Positions 44,660-51,943 of a stretch of 55,672 nucleotides of DNA are shown in pieces. Source of the stretch: Kiloniella laminariae DSM 19542 (GTDB lineage: Bacteria > Pseudomonadota > Alphaproteobacteria > Kiloniellales > Kiloniellaceae); assembly GCF_000374005.1 (NCBI RefSeq), contig NZ_KB893134.1:373092-428763 (forward strand), given 5' to 3'. Every line of letters starts with the position of its first letter. Within the stretch, counting starts at the first letter, position 1. The translations under genes and the position numbers were made by a program. The notes beneath the pieces were generated by a model. The model saw only the letters and a program-made list of their open reading frames with translations, ran no database searches and was not told the DNA's origin.

Positions 44660-45505
44660 ATGAAACACTCTTTTTCACTCCTGCTCAAACATCCGGTTAC
44701 CAAGATTCTGGCTGTTATTCTGGGGCTTTCTTCAGCCTGGGTATATCAGGCTGCAAGGGGGCCTTCCGCTGAACAGGTTGCCGCAGCGGAAGCCCGACTT
44801 GGATTTGTTACCCGTGTTGCCGAGGCGTCTGATCTTTCTGAGGGGGCTGCAGAGAGTCTGTCTCCCGTGGTTGTTGAGCTTTTTACCTCTCAGGGCTGTA
44901 GCTCCTGTCCTCCAGCCGACGCCTTGTTGAATGAACTGGCTGATCTGCCGGGTATTATCGCGCTATCCTATCATGTGGACTATTGGGATTACATTGGCTG
45001 GAAAGATCCTTTCTCCAGCCCTGAGGCCACGGCAAGGCAACGGGGATATGCGCAGGCCCTGGCCTTACGTTATGTCTATACCCCGCAGATTGTTATCGAC
45101 GGAAAGACCGAAATGGTCGGCTCGCGCAGAGGGGATGTCCTGTTGGCAATCGAGGCGGCGTCACAAAGAGTAAAACCAGTCAGTCTTCATATTGATCAAG
45201 TCACCCCGGGCAAATCCCGGATTATTTTTGAGGGTCTGTTGCCTGCGGGTCAAACCGCAACTTTGTGGCTGGCGAGCTTTGATCAAAAGCACGAAACAGA
45301 AATTAGCCGGGGAGAGAACAAGGGCCTGTTCATGATCAATCGGCATGTGGTGCGCAATATTGATGCCGTCGCTGTGTGGAATGGTCGCGATAAAAGACTG
45401 GATCTTGATCTGGCGTTGTTTGGCGACCCAGGAGGGGGAGACTATGCCGTTATTCTACAAGACGGTACAAACGGTACTGTTCTCGGGGCTGCCTTTATAA
45501 AATAA
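44660..45505 (+). CDS. DUF1223 thioredoxin-like secreted protein
   Basis: The 281-residue protein has an N-terminal signal or anchor (ILAVILGLSSAWVYQA). A DUF1223 domain follows: VVELFTSQGCSSCPPAD with the CxxC pair Cys80 and Cys83, YHVDYWDYIGWKDPF, and RYVYTPQIVIDGK with a cis-Pro-like TPQ. The fold resembles thioredoxin. The family is uncharacterised, but the CSSC site suggests a periplasmic redox or metal function. It stands alone after the acnA terminator. Confidence 0.85.
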   Translation: MKHSFSLLLKHPVTKILAVILGLSSAWVYQAARGPSAEQVAAAEARLGFVTRVAEASDLSEGAAESLSPVVVELFTSQGCSSCPPADALLNELADLPGIIALSYHVDYWDYIGWKDPFSSPEATARQRGYAQALALRYVYTPQIVIDGKTEMVGSRRGDVLLAIEAASQRVKPVSLHIDQVTPGKSRIIFEGLLPAGQTATLWLASFDQKHETEISRGENKGLFMINRHVVRNIDAVAVWNGRDKRLDLDLALFGDPGGGDYAVILQDGTNGTVLGAAFIK

Positions 45506-45522
45506 TGCCCGGAGCAGAGGGG

Positions 45523-46422
45523 TTAGTTTTGTCCCTGTAAAACGGGGATCTGTGCCATGTAGTCTTGTAAAAAATCACGAAAACATTTCGCTTTGGCACT
45601 GAGAAGCCGCCCGCTTGGCCAAACGGCATAGATATCTCTTTGCGGGCCGCAGCAGGGAGCCATGAGCTGAACCAGCTGTCTGTTTTCGAGAGCGGTGTGT
45701 ATTTCGCTCCGTGGTAACAGGGCGATACCGACGCCATCAATTGCCATTTGGGTAGCAAGAGTGATGTCATTTACAAATGTACTGGACTGCGGATGAAACG
45801 TTTGCCGCATTTTTGTATCCGGGTTGGTGATCTCCCATACAGGCAGGATGTTTCCGGTGATCAGACGATGATCTTTCAGCTCGTCGATTGAGCGGGGTTC
45901 TCCCTGTTGCCTGAGATAATCCGGGGCAGCAACCAACAGGGTGGAGACAGACCCCAGGCGTTTTTGGAAAAGTTGCGAATCTTCCTGTGGGCCAACCCGC
46001 AAGGCCAGATCAATCTGGGCGGACAATAGATCTTCACGTTCATTGTTGAGCTGTAGATGCAGCTGAATCGCAGGGTAGGCCTTGATAAAGGACGACCACA
46101 TGGGATGAAGCAATCCAATTGAAATGTTGGTCGGTGCCATGACTCTCAACTGTCCGCCGAGCTGTTGCAGATCCTGATTGAGATCGCGTGTGGTGGTTTC
46201 CAACTGTTCTACAAGATGGGCACAGGAGCGGTAATAGGCTTCCCCTTCACTGGTCAGACTGAACTTGCGTGCAGATCTGTGGATGAGTTGACAGCCCAGA
46301 GTTTCTTCCAGCTTTTTGAGCCGCCGGGTGACTGTTGCTGCAGGCAGATTTAAATAAGTTGCGGCCCCGGAAAGGCTCTGGTTTCTGGCAATGTGGATAA
46401 AAAGAGAGATATCATCAAGCAT
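45523..46422 (-). CDS. LysR-family regulator, divergent from a monooxygenase operon
   Basis: The 299-residue protein has a winged helix (MLDDISLFIHIARNQSLSGA, LPAATVTRRLKKLEETLGCQ, RSARKFSLTSEG). A PBP2-type effector domain follows (GQLRVMAPTNISIGLLHPM, DLALRVGPQEDSQLFQKRL). The frame is open to 46458, but ATG 46422 gives the normal N-terminus. A 16-base palindrome directly before the ATG suggests autoregulation. The divergent genes at 46532-47459 are the likely targets. Confidence 0.9.
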   Translation of the reverse strand: MLDDISLFIHIARNQSLSGAATYLNLPAATVTRRLKKLEETLGCQLIHRSARKFSLTSEGEAYYRSCAHLVEQLETTTRDLNQDLQQLGGQLRVMAPTNISIGLLHPMWSSFIKAYPAIQLHLQLNNEREDLLSAQIDLALRVGPQEDSQLFQKRLGSVSTLLVAAPDYLRQQGEPRSIDELKDHRLITGNILPVWEITNPDTKMRQTFHPQSSTFVNDITLATQMAIDGVGIALLPRSEIHTALENRQLVQLMAPCCGPQRDIYAVWPSGRLLSAKAKCFRDFLQDYMAQIPVLQGQN

Positions 46423-46423
46423 G

Positions 46424-46439
46424 ATTCCATTAATGGAAT
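46424..46439. promoter_or_regulatory. Palindrome ATTCCATTAATGGAAT next to the LysR start
   Basis: This perfect 16-base palindrome begins two bases from the LysR ATG, within the divergent promoter region (46423-46531). It overlaps the place of the LysR ribosome-binding site, so binding could block its own expression. Confidence 0.55.
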
Positions 46440-46531
46440 TTATAACGTCAATATTCAATATATATATTAAAAATGAAATTAAATATCTTTGTTCTCACTG
46501 GGTTTAACCAAAAAAAACAGAGAGAATGATC

Positions 46532-46837
46532 ATGTTGTGGATTAGTGCAGGTATCGAAGTTACGAAGCAGAGTGAAATAGCACGGGCCCGGCGAGAGCTG
46601 GAGAAGCTGGTGGGTGAAACACAGACTGAGCCGGATTGCATCAAGTTTGAAATTCTGCAAAATCTGGAAAATCCGGCGTGTTTTACCCTCTGGGAATGCT
46701 GGGTGGATGAGGCGGCCCTGAAAGCCCACTTTGAACAGCCTCATACCAAAGCCTATCTCGCGCTGGAGCTGACCGAGGTCATGTATATCGAGCGGCTGGT
46801 GTCCTGTGCCGGAGGGTCACTGGAGCAGGCGGCATGA
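46532..46837 (+). CDS. Antibiotic biosynthesis monooxygenase (ABM) domain protein
   Basis: The 101-residue protein has the ferredoxin-like ABM/quinol monooxygenase fold: GIEVTKQSEIARARRELEKL, EPDCIKFEILQNLENPACFT, LWECWVDEAALKAHFEQPHT and KAYLALE. Such small cofactor-free or heme-linked enzymes oxidise quinols and related aromatics. ATG 46532 is preferred to the ATG six bases earlier because GAGAG is then seven bases away. It overlaps the next gene by ATGA. Confidence 0.82.
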   Translation: MLWISAGIEVTKQSEIARARRELEKLVGETQTEPDCIKFEILQNLENPACFTLWECWVDEAALKAHFEQPHTKAYLALELTEVMYIERLVSCAGGSLEQAA

Positions 46838-47067
46838 AACAGCGTCTTCTCTTTTCCGCCCTTATGTCATTTGTTCTATCGTTTCTGATGTCCTGCTGGG
46901 TGACCTGGATAAACCTTGGCTTGAGTGCGATGTTTATCGAACGCTGGCTCAATGCTTTTATTCTTGCCTGGCCTGCCGCGGCAGCCGTTTCTTTTCTTTT
47001 CGGGCCGATTGTCCAGCAGCTGACATTGCGTATTCTGCTGATGCGGCGATCAGAATTTCAGCGTTAA
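46834..47067 (+). CDS. DUF2798 small membrane protein
   Basis: The 77-residue protein has two membrane helices (LLFSALMSFVLSFLMSCWVTW and LNAFILAWPAAAAVSFLFGPIVQ), ending in RxxLRILL-type sequence as in DUF2798. Function unknown. It is translationally coupled to the monooxygenase gene and 17 bases ahead of the RidA gene. Confidence 0.82.
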   Translation: MKQRLLFSALMSFVLSFLMSCWVTWINLGLSAMFIERWLNAFILAWPAAAAVSFLFGPIVQQLTLRILLMRRSEFQR

Positions 47068-47084
47068 AAGCAGGGAATAAGATC

Positions 47085-47459
47085 ATGCAGCTACAGCGTA
47101 TTAACCTGCCAGAACTGGGGTTGCCTGTCGGCCCTTATGTCCATGCGGTTCGTCATCAACACACGCTTTATACGTCGGGGTTCACGGCTTATGGCACAGC
47201 ATACCAATATGGCTCTCTTGCCGAACAAACCCGGGGCATTTTTGAACAGTTGTTGTCGATCGCTGAAGCCCAAAAAACGTCGCTGGAAGGGTTGGTGAAG
47301 GTAACAATATTTGTCACTGATCTGGAGCGGATTGCCGAATTAAGAGATTGCCTCATGGAGCTCTATGATGGTGCTGTTCCGGCAAGCTCTCTGGTCAAGG
47401 TCGATCGTTTGTTCTCGCCAGAACTTCTGATCGAAGTTGAAGCTATTTTTGCTCTTTGA
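47085..47459 (+). CDS. RidA/YjgF/YER057c/UK114 family protein
   Basis: The 124-residue protein has the RidA fold with GLPVGPYVHAVRHQHTLYTSG and QTRGIFEQLLSIAEAQKTSLEGLVKVTIFVTD. The Arg that binds the carboxylate in true RidA (R105 in E. coli, in the RxxxEI region) is not obvious here, since the C-terminus reads VDRLFSPELLIEVEAIFAL. Deaminase activity on enamines is therefore uncertain. ATG 47085 has an AGGGA site about nine bases upstream. It is the third gene of the LysR-flanked operon and ends at a terminator. Confidence 0.85.
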   Translation: MQLQRINLPELGLPVGPYVHAVRHQHTLYTSGFTAYGTAYQYGSLAEQTRGIFEQLLSIAEAQKTSLEGLVKVTIFVTDLERIAELRDCLMELYDGAVPASSLVKVDRLFSPELLIEVEAIFAL

Positions 47460-47475
47460 ACAGGGGGTTATCAAA

Positions 47476-47519
47476 GAAGCAGGGGGCGGTGTCCTTGGAC
47501 ACCGCCCCCTGCTTCTTTT
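47476..47519 (+). terminator. Strong terminator after the RidA-family gene
   Basis: A perfect 19-base GC-rich stem (GAAGCAGGGGGCGGTGTCC with its complement) with almost no loop is followed by TTTTG on the plus strand. Confidence 0.92.
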
Positions 47520-47536
47520 GTGGTTGATGAAAAGGC

Positions 47537-47649
47537 CTAGTGGTTCGATTCCAACATTTGCATCCCCCACCGGCAAGTTCAGGTGAATTTGACATTTGAA
47601 AACGAACCCGGCCGCGGATGGGATTCAAATGTCAAATTTGCTCCACTAG
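47537..47649. repeat. Composite palindromic repeat (copy 2), ending in the htpG stop codon
   Basis: It opens with the same 28 bases as copy 1 (CTAGTGGTTCGATTCC and on to 47564) and closes with CCACTAG at 47643-47649. The interior differs: a perfect 15-base inverted repeat, AATTTGACATTTGAA at 47586-47600 and its complement at 47624-47638, flanks a GC-rich centre. The two arms share an ACATTTG core. No gene lies inside. Confidence 0.85.
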
Positions 47650-49538
47650 ATCAGGCCTTTCCCCATGACCCTGGACATGCGCTGGGCAAAGGTTGCGGCG
47701 TCAGCGGGTGCCTGTCCTTCGAGAATGCGGGCCTGATCCAGCAACAGCCAGGCGACGTCTTCAAGTTCTGAAGCGCCACCGTCTTTTTTGATCAAGCCGG
47801 AAAGCTGTTTAACCAGAACGTGTTTGGGGTTGATTTCCAGAACCCGTTTGCTGATCCGGTCGACCTGTTTATGGCTGCGCAGGATACGTTCGAGATGGAT
47901 ATCCATATCGCCATCATCCGCAACCAGACAGACAGCTGAATCTGTCAGGCGCTCCGAGCTTCTGACATCCTTGATCTCGCCTTCGAGAGTCAGTTTCATA
48001 AAGCCAAGCAGGGCACCTAGTTCGTCCTTGGTTTCTTCCTTGTCTTCAGCTTTGTCTTTATCTGCTTCCTCACCGGGAATCTTGCCAAGATCAGCACCAC
48101 CACGGGTAACGGACTTGAAGCTCTTGCCTTCAAATTCGGTAACTGTGGTCATCCAGAACTCGTCAACCGGATCATAGAGAACCAGCACGTCAACATCCTT
48201 GGCCTTGAAACCCTCAATCTGTGGGCTGCGGCGCAGGGCCTTTTCATCTTCGCCAGAGATGTAATAGATGTGCTCCTGTCCTTCTTTCATACCAGCGACA
48301 TAGTCAGCGAGGCTGATCCAGCCATCGGTCTTGACAGAGCGGAAGCGGCAGAGCTTGAGCAGATCATCCTTCTGGGCAACATCCTCGTAGAGGCCTTCCT
48401 TGAGAACCGGGCCGAACTGTTCCCAGAACTTGATGTATTCCTCTGATTCTTTGGTTGCTTTTTTCTCGAGCAGGCCAAGGACACGTTTGGTGATGCCGCT
48501 GCGGATTTTACGCAAAAGCGGATTATCCTGCAGCATTTCACGGCTGATGTTCAGCGGCAGATCCTCGGTATCGATTACGCCTTTGAGGAACCGCAGATAC
48601 GGTGGAATCAGCTCCTGGCAATCATCGGTAATGAAAACCCGGCGTACATAAAGCTTAACCCCGTGTTTGCGTTCAGGGTGAAACAGGTCAAAGGGCTTGC
48701 TGCCGGGAATGAAAAGCAGACCGGAATATTCATGAACACCCTCAACCCGGAAATGTTCCTGAAGCCAGGGATCATCATAGGCATGGGCGACGTGGTGATA
48801 GAATTCCTTATATTCCTCATCGGTGACTTCGGATTTGCTCCGGGTCCAGATGGCAGAGGCAGAATTGAGGGTTGCCCATTCTTCGCCGGCTTCCTTGTCA
48901 TCTTCCTGCTTGATGGCTTTAAAGCGGATGGGAATGGGGATGTGGTCGGAATAGGTCTTGATAATGGTGCTCAGGCGCAGCTCTTCGCCGAATTCACTCT
49001 GATCATCTTTCAAGTGCAGGGTAATGGAGGTTCCCCGACCGGCCTTGTCAGCTTCGCCGATGGTAAAAGCACCCTTGCCGTCTGAATCCCATTTCCAGCC
49101 TTGTGTCTCACCAGCTTTGCGGCTGACCACACTGACCTTGTCTGAAACCATATAGGCCGAATAAAAACCAACCCCGAACTGGCCGATCAGGTTGTTGCCT
49201 TCTTTGCTGCTTTCCATCTGTGACATGAAGGCGCTGGTACCGGAGCGGGCAATCGTTCCCAGATTGTCTATCAGCTCTTCACGGTTCATGCCGATGCCAT
49301 TATCGCTGATGGTCAGCGTCTTTGCTTTGGAGTTTACTTCCAGATCAATCCGGAAATCCGGATCGTCTTTCATCAGGTTGCCATCGGTCAGCGCGAGATA
49401 ACGCAGCTTGTCACAGGCATCTGATGCGTTGGAAATCAGTTCGCGCAGGAAGATTTCTTTGTTTGAATAGAGTGAATGGGCAACGATGTCCAAGAGGCGA
49501 GAAACCTCGGCCTGGAAGGAGAGTTGTTCCTCAGACAT
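47646..49538 (-). CDS. htpG: Chaperone protein HtpG (Hsp90)
   Basis: The 630-residue chaperone has the Hsp90 ATP-binding N-domain (NASDACDKLRYLAL, DNGIGM, LGTIARSGTSAF, GQFGVGFYSAYMVS). A middle domain follows (VRRVFITDD, GVIDTEDLPLNISREMLQ), then a C-terminal dimerisation domain. It is cytosolic and stress-induced. A heat-shock-type promoter is visible upstream. The TAG stop (47646-47648) is inside the terminal CCACTAG of the palindromic repeat, so the element has met or set the end of the gene. The protein ends VMGKGLI. Confidence 0.97.
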   Translation of the reverse strand: MSEEQLSFQAEVSRLLDIVAHSLYSNKEIFLRELISNASDACDKLRYLALTDGNLMKDDPDFRIDLEVNSKAKTLTISDNGIGMNREELIDNLGTIARSGTSAFMSQMESSKEGNNLIGQFGVGFYSAYMVSDKVSVVSRKAGETQGWKWDSDGKGAFTIGEADKAGRGTSITLHLKDDQSEFGEELRLSTIIKTYSDHIPIPIRFKAIKQEDDKEAGEEWATLNSASAIWTRSKSEVTDEEYKEFYHHVAHAYDDPWLQEHFRVEGVHEYSGLLFIPGSKPFDLFHPERKHGVKLYVRRVFITDDCQELIPPYLRFLKGVIDTEDLPLNISREMLQDNPLLRKIRSGITKRVLGLLEKKATKESEEYIKFWEQFGPVLKEGLYEDVAQKDDLLKLCRFRSVKTDGWISLADYVAGMKEGQEHIYYISGEDEKALRRSPQIEGFKAKDVDVLVLYDPVDEFWMTTVTEFEGKSFKSVTRGGADLGKIPGEEADKDKAEDKEETKDELGALLGFMKLTLEGEIKDVRSSERLTDSAVCLVADDGDMDIHLERILRSHKQVDRISKRVLEINPKHVLVKQLSGLIKKDGGASELEDVAWLLLDQARILEGQAPADAATFAQRMSRVMGKGLI

Positions 49539-49616
49539 GATTCTTTGTCCACCTTTATTATGCTATGTAATTGATGTTGTTTCATTCCTGAGGAAAGTTC
49601 CCCGGGAACAGAAGAG

Positions 49617-49645
49617 ATATGGCGCAGGAAGGTGATTTTTTCAAG
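49617..49645 (-). promoter_or_regulatory. RpoH-type heat-shock promoter of htpG
   Basis: On the minus strand CTTGAA, a 17-base spacer and CCATAT lie 79-107 bases before the ATG. CTTGAA with a C-rich CATAT-like -10 box is typical of alphaproteobacterial RpoH promoters. Confidence 0.55.
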
Positions 49646-49809
49646 TTATTAGAGACGGAGGGAAGCTACAGAAACTTGAACAACGACCCAACTGATGTGC
49701 GCAGATGTTGCCGCGTGAGGCGGGGGCAGACTTTGCAGAAGGGGATATCTTAGGGTACAAAGTCGGAAAGTCTAACTTGTCGATGATCTGAATACCTTCA
49801 GGAGTAGTT

Positions 49810-50448
49810 ATGTTAAGTCTGGCTCGATTGCCTGTATTACTGGGTGCAATCCTGCTCTTGAGCGCCTGTGCTGCGAGTCCCAATTCTTCACCGATGAAGA
49901 TATTTGATCGCAAGGGGATTGCCGCGCCAACAATTGATGCTTTCGAGTATTGTCATGGCTATGGCTGTCAGACCAAAGTTAAACTTTCCCTGGATGAAGC
50001 AGAAAAAAATGATCTTATTTCGGCTTTCGGTTCGGCGGAAACGCCACAGGAAGAGCGGGCAGGTATGGCCCGGGCCGTTGCCTATATGGAACAGCTGAAT
50101 GGCCCGAAAACGGGAACGGACAAGGATGTCGGTGGAACCTTTACGGGCTATGGTCAGGCCGGGCAGCTTGACTGTGAAGATGAGGCAACAAACACAACAA
50201 CAACCCTGATTTTTCTACGTGATCTTGGCTTGCTAAAACACCACCGTTTGCGATCCCAGGTCACAAGAGGATTTTTCTTTCGAGGCTGGCCCCATACCTC
50301 GGCAGCGGTGATCGAGATTGCTTCCGGGAAAAGTTATGTAATTGATTCCTGGTTTGAGAGCAGCGGTGTGGCCCCGCACGTTGTGCCTTATGAGATCTGG
50401 TCGTCGGGATGGGACCCGGCCAAAGATGGAGCTGTTGAGCCCGAATAG
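49810..50448 (+). CDS. Predicted lipoprotein with possible Cys-His-Asp (transglutaminase/papain-like) triad
   Basis: The 212-residue protein has a lipoprotein signal (LLSAC, lipidated Cys20). The domain after residue about 80 is unrecognised. It contains Cys122 in QLDCEDEATNTTTTL ahead of a helix, His162 in WPHTSAAVIE and Asp179 in YVIDSWF, spaced and framed like the nucleophile, His and Asp of transglutaminase-like cysteine enzymes. Two other cysteines (Cys48, Cys53 in YCHGYGCQ) may form a disulfide. It would act at the periplasmic side. Neighbours (htpG, copCD) give no hint. The triad reading is an inference from pattern. Confidence 0.7.
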   Translation: MLSLARLPVLLGAILLLSACAASPNSSPMKIFDRKGIAAPTIDAFEYCHGYGCQTKVKLSLDEAEKNDLISAFGSAETPQEERAGMARAVAYMEQLNGPKTGTDKDVGGTFTGYGQAGQLDCEDEATNTTTTLIFLRDLGLLKHHRLRSQVTRGFFFRGWPHTSAAVIEIASGKSYVIDSWFESSGVAPHVVPYEIWSSGWDPAKDGAVEPE

Positions 50449-50492
50449 CTGGCCTTATGGTCTGATGCCGGGCAATTCTCTGTCGATGTCGT

Positions 50493-51374
50493 CTAACGAT
50501 GGCCCAGATTTTCAGGGGAGACGAGTGTCGTGATACTGGCTGTCGCGAAAAGAATTACAACAACCAGCAATATCTCGCAGCAGATCGCCCGCCGAAGGTG
50601 CTGAATGGCAAGCGGGCTTCCTCGACTGATTGCGGGCACCAGGTAAAATTTGTTCAATCCGGCAACACCAAGTAGTAGACCGACTATTCCGATCTTGCCC
50701 AAGAGTATCCAGCCGTAGGCAGTTTTAAAGAGCCCCTGGAAACCGCCAGCTATAAACCATGCCATCACAGCGCCTGAAATCAGCAGCAGGGGGATAAGCC
50801 AACTGGCGATACGTCCAAAATGTTCAAGGGTTGGGGCGGCGCTAGTCGGAGCCCTCTTCAGGAGCATTAGAAGTGGAGCAAAGCTGCCTGCCCAGAAACT
50901 GGCAATGACAAGGTGGAAGAATATGAGGGTTTTGAGCAGAATCTCCGGGCTGTAGAGGCTTGTGTGCCCGGTTAAAATATAAGAGGAGAGGATGAGCAGC
51001 AGGCCAAGGATTGAGAGAGGTGTTCTCGCGGTCGTTATTCCCGTTAGGGCGAGTAACAAAAAACCAAATGCCAATAAGATGGAAAGTTTGCCCGCATCAG
51101 AAGACAGGACAAGCAGGATCATTTCCAGATCAGCAAGTGCGGTGCTCTCCCCTCCCGCTAACCAAATGGCACTGGTCGCAAGGTTGAGGGCGACAAAAAG
51201 AATGCCACAAACGGCAAGGCGTCGTATCAACCGGAATATCTGATCTTTAATGAGGATAATATCCCTTGAGAAGAGCAAAATGAAGATCGTACTGCCACAG
51301 GCAAAGAGACTTAGACCATAGAGAGCAGCCTTTTCACCCAATAACAGGAGTTCAAGCAGAGTGTCTGAAAACAT
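50493..51374 (-). CDS. copD: CopD family copper-related membrane protein
   Basis: The 293-residue protein has about eight membrane helices, including the family stretch LIFFHLVIASFWAGSFAPLLML with a conserved His in the fifth helix region. GWILLGKIGIVGLLLGVAGLNKFYLVPA comes before the end. CopD with CopC is tied to copper import or resistance. It starts 14 bases after the copC stop and is surely co-transcribed. Copper supply may matter here because NosZ and cytochrome oxidases are copper enzymes; that link is an inference. Confidence 0.88.
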   Translation of the reverse strand: MFSDTLLELLLLGEKAALYGLSLFACGSTIFILLFSRDIILIKDQIFRLIRRLAVCGILFVALNLATSAIWLAGGESTALADLEMILLVLSSDAGKLSILLAFGFLLLALTGITTARTPLSILGLLLILSSYILTGHTSLYSPEILLKTLIFFHLVIASFWAGSFAPLLMLLKRAPTSAAPTLEHFGRIASWLIPLLLISGAVMAWFIAGGFQGLFKTAYGWILLGKIGIVGLLLGVAGLNKFYLVPAISRGSPLAIQHLRRAICCEILLVVVILFATASITTLVSPENLGHR

Positions 51375-51388
51375 TCAAAATTTCTTTG

Positions 51389-51745
51389 TTAGGGCTTGAT
51401 TGAGAAGCTGAACGACCCTTTGGTCGGGTGGCCATCGCTTGCTAGGCCCCGCCAATCTATCTGGTAGGTACCTGCTTCGAGGTGGGGCAGGGGCGCAGAA
51501 ATGATTGATGTTGGTTCGTTGTTTTGTTCGCCCCCCAGGGGGATCAACTCTCCTGCGGGTGTCTCCAGCTTCATAGAGGTTATGCGTACAGGCGAGGGAA
51601 AGGTGAGTGTTATCTGTTCTGGTGCGGCCGCAAGGATTGCTTGATCAGCAGGCTCGCTCATCACCATTTTCCCATGGGCGAAGGCGATACCCGGAAGAAG
51701 AGTGGCAAAAAACAGGATGCTAATGATCCTGAGGGACTTGAGCAT
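51389..51745 (-). CDS. copC: CopC periplasmic copper-binding protein
   Basis: The 118-residue protein has a signal peptide (LRIISILFFATLLPGIAFA) and a mature N-terminus that begins with His (HGKMVMSEPAD), as in CopC proteins that bind Cu(II) through the amino-terminal His. The C-terminal DWRGLASDGHPTKGSFSFSI gives the Asp and His of the same site. ATG 51745 has AAGGAG seven bases upstream; the frame is open further, but the signal peptide fixes the start. It forms an operon with copD. Confidence 0.9.
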   Translation of the reverse strand: MLKSLRIISILFFATLLPGIAFAHGKMVMSEPADQAILAAAPEQITLTFPSPVRITSMKLETPAGELIPLGGEQNNEPTSIISAPLPHLEAGTYQIDWRGLASDGHPTKGSFSFSIKP

Positions 51746-51943
51746 GGACTTCTCCTTTAAACATAGCCGACCAAGGTTAAACCTTCCCCCTGCAGGAGGG
51801 TCAACAGAAGTAAATCTTGCCGCGAACATTTCCATCGAGAGCTTTTCTGTGTATAGAGGGCGCCATTGCATTAGGTCATAAATTAAAGATTCGGATTTGC
51901 TTCTGTCAGGTTGTTCCCGGGTCCCTTAGCCAGGAGGGATTAT

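Noticed and set aside
37070-47649. The two repeats as terminal repeats of one 10.5-kb mobile element
   Set aside because: The genes between them are housekeeping or respiratory (acnA, hemN, nnrS) with no transposase or integrase, and the two copies differ in their interiors.
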